Shown piece by piece: positions 6,432 through 6,844 of a stretch of DNA of 6,844 nt. Numbering within the stretch: position 1 is the first letter of the stretch; each line of letters opens with the position of its first letter. This stretch comes from Bacillota bacterium (lineage in GTDB: Bacteria > Bacillota > Clostridia > Acetivibrionales > DSM-1351): the NCBI GenBank assembly GCA_023441625.1, contig JAEZOA010000057.1, forward strand, positions 1 to 6,844, in the 5' to 3' direction. The notes beneath the pieces are model-generated. The model had not been told where the DNA came from. It worked only from the letters and a program-made list of their open reading frames with translations, and did no database searches. Position numbers and translations under genes: made by a program.

Positions 6432-6844
6432 TCAGGCACTCGTACCGTCAGCGATTAGCCCCAGCGTTGACAATGCGGCTAGCAGCGATTGCAACGCAGT
6501 TCCACCACTGCGACTGCCGGTCACAGTCGGCCTAGTCTGTGGTGTCGTGCCGAAGAAGCCGATACGACCAGATAAAGACTCAACTCGGATGCCGCCGTTG
6601 GCCTTGCCGTAAAGGGCGAGCGTCACGTCACCGGACGCGGCATTTGCAGCAATCTGAGGGACGCCCGCGGTCGATCCCACGACCTCGACCCATGATGTCG
6701 CGCCCGCGACGCCCGCTACGCGGAATTGGCGGTTGCCGGTCGCGTCGAAGGTGATCGAACCATTGCCCTTGGTGGATAGCCTTATCCCCACGTCCGCATC
6801 AGCGCCGGTGCCGCCCACCGTGACGAAGCCGCCGCCGGCGATGC
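6432..6844 (-). CDS. Phage tail/structural-type protein, C-terminal part (runs off right edge)
   Basis: The open frame runs without a stop from the right edge to a TGA at 6434-6432, giving about 136 residues of the C-terminal end. Gly/Ala/Thr/Val-rich, repeat-like segments (GTGADADVGIRL, GSITFDATGNRQFRVAG, GDVTLALYGKANGGIRV) look like the beta-strand repeats of phage tail fibres or tail-associated adhesins. The tail end, with GRIGFFGTTP, PTVTGSRSGG and a final LLAALSTLGLIADGTSA, matches the C-terminal pattern common in prophage structural proteins of alphaproteobacteria, from memory of such proteins. A GTG at 6818 is not taken as the start because the frame stays coding-like to the edge. It converges on the AT-rich gene and suggests a prophage or phage remnant to the right. 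Confidence 0.75.
   Translation of the reverse strand, partial: IAGGGFVTVGGTGADADVGIRLSTKGNGSITFDATGNRQFRVAGVAGATSWVEVVGSTAGVPQIAANAASGDVTLALYGKANGGIRVESLSGRIGFFGTTPQTRPTVTGSRSGGTALQSLLAALSTLGLIADGTSA

Noticed and set aside
6182..6439. Minus-strand frame of 85 codons just after the phage-type gene
   Set aside because: The GTG start overlaps the phage gene stop, but no good ribosome binding site is seen, the proposed terminator falls inside it, and its end runs antisense into the AT-rich gene. A small real gene cannot be fully excluded.
6266..6535. Plus-strand frame of 89 codons after the AT-rich gene
   Set aside because: Overlaps the phage-type gene antisense, has no ribosome binding site and no family resemblance I recognise.
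1..6844. CRISPR array, tRNA, rRNA or transposase gene
   Set aside because: No regularly spaced short repeats, no tRNA cloverleaf or rRNA-like sequence, and no transposase or integrase motif was seen on either strand.

Overview
The window is high-GC bacterial DNA of alphaproteobacterial character. Its G/C-ending codon use and tandem-repeat glycosyltransferase would fit an Azospirillum-like Rhodospirillales bacterium, but that placement rests on overall style, not a marker gene. It reads as part of an accessory surface-polysaccharide or small-carbohydrate locus bordered on the right by phage-type DNA.

Layout, left to right. Positions 1-359 hold no convincing gene but contain two direct repeat copies 81 bp apart, flanking a near-perfect palindrome. 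Positions 360-2363 (minus strand) encode a 667-residue glycosyltransferase: four tandem ~70-residue repeats, then a GT4-type GT-B domain with an EX7E motif. A 172-base gap carries a plausible minus-strand promoter for it. Positions 2536-3375 (minus) encode an inositol-monophosphatase-family phosphatase. A short divergent intergenic region follows. Positions 3422-4261 (plus) encode a metal-dependent 2-keto-4-pentenoate hydratase family protein. Its stop codon overlaps by 4 bases the start of a short NAD-dependent D-2-hydroxyacid (phosphoglycerate-type) dehydrogenase (4258-5217).

From 5218 the composition changes sharply. Positions 5247-6263 (plus) encode a 338-residue protein in clearly AT-rich DNA, probably a diverged glycosyltransferase acquired from elsewhere. 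Converging on it from the right edge (6844-6432, minus) is the C-terminal part of a phage tail or structural-type protein, followed by a possible terminator hairpin.

How they may work together: the hydratase and dehydrogenase are almost certainly co-transcribed and translationally coupled. With the divergent phosphatase they could make or trim a small hydroxyacid or sugar-acid precursor, and the flanking glycosyltransferases could use activated sugars to build a surface glycan. That joint pathway is inferred from neighbourhood; the substrate of each enzyme cannot be read from the sequence.
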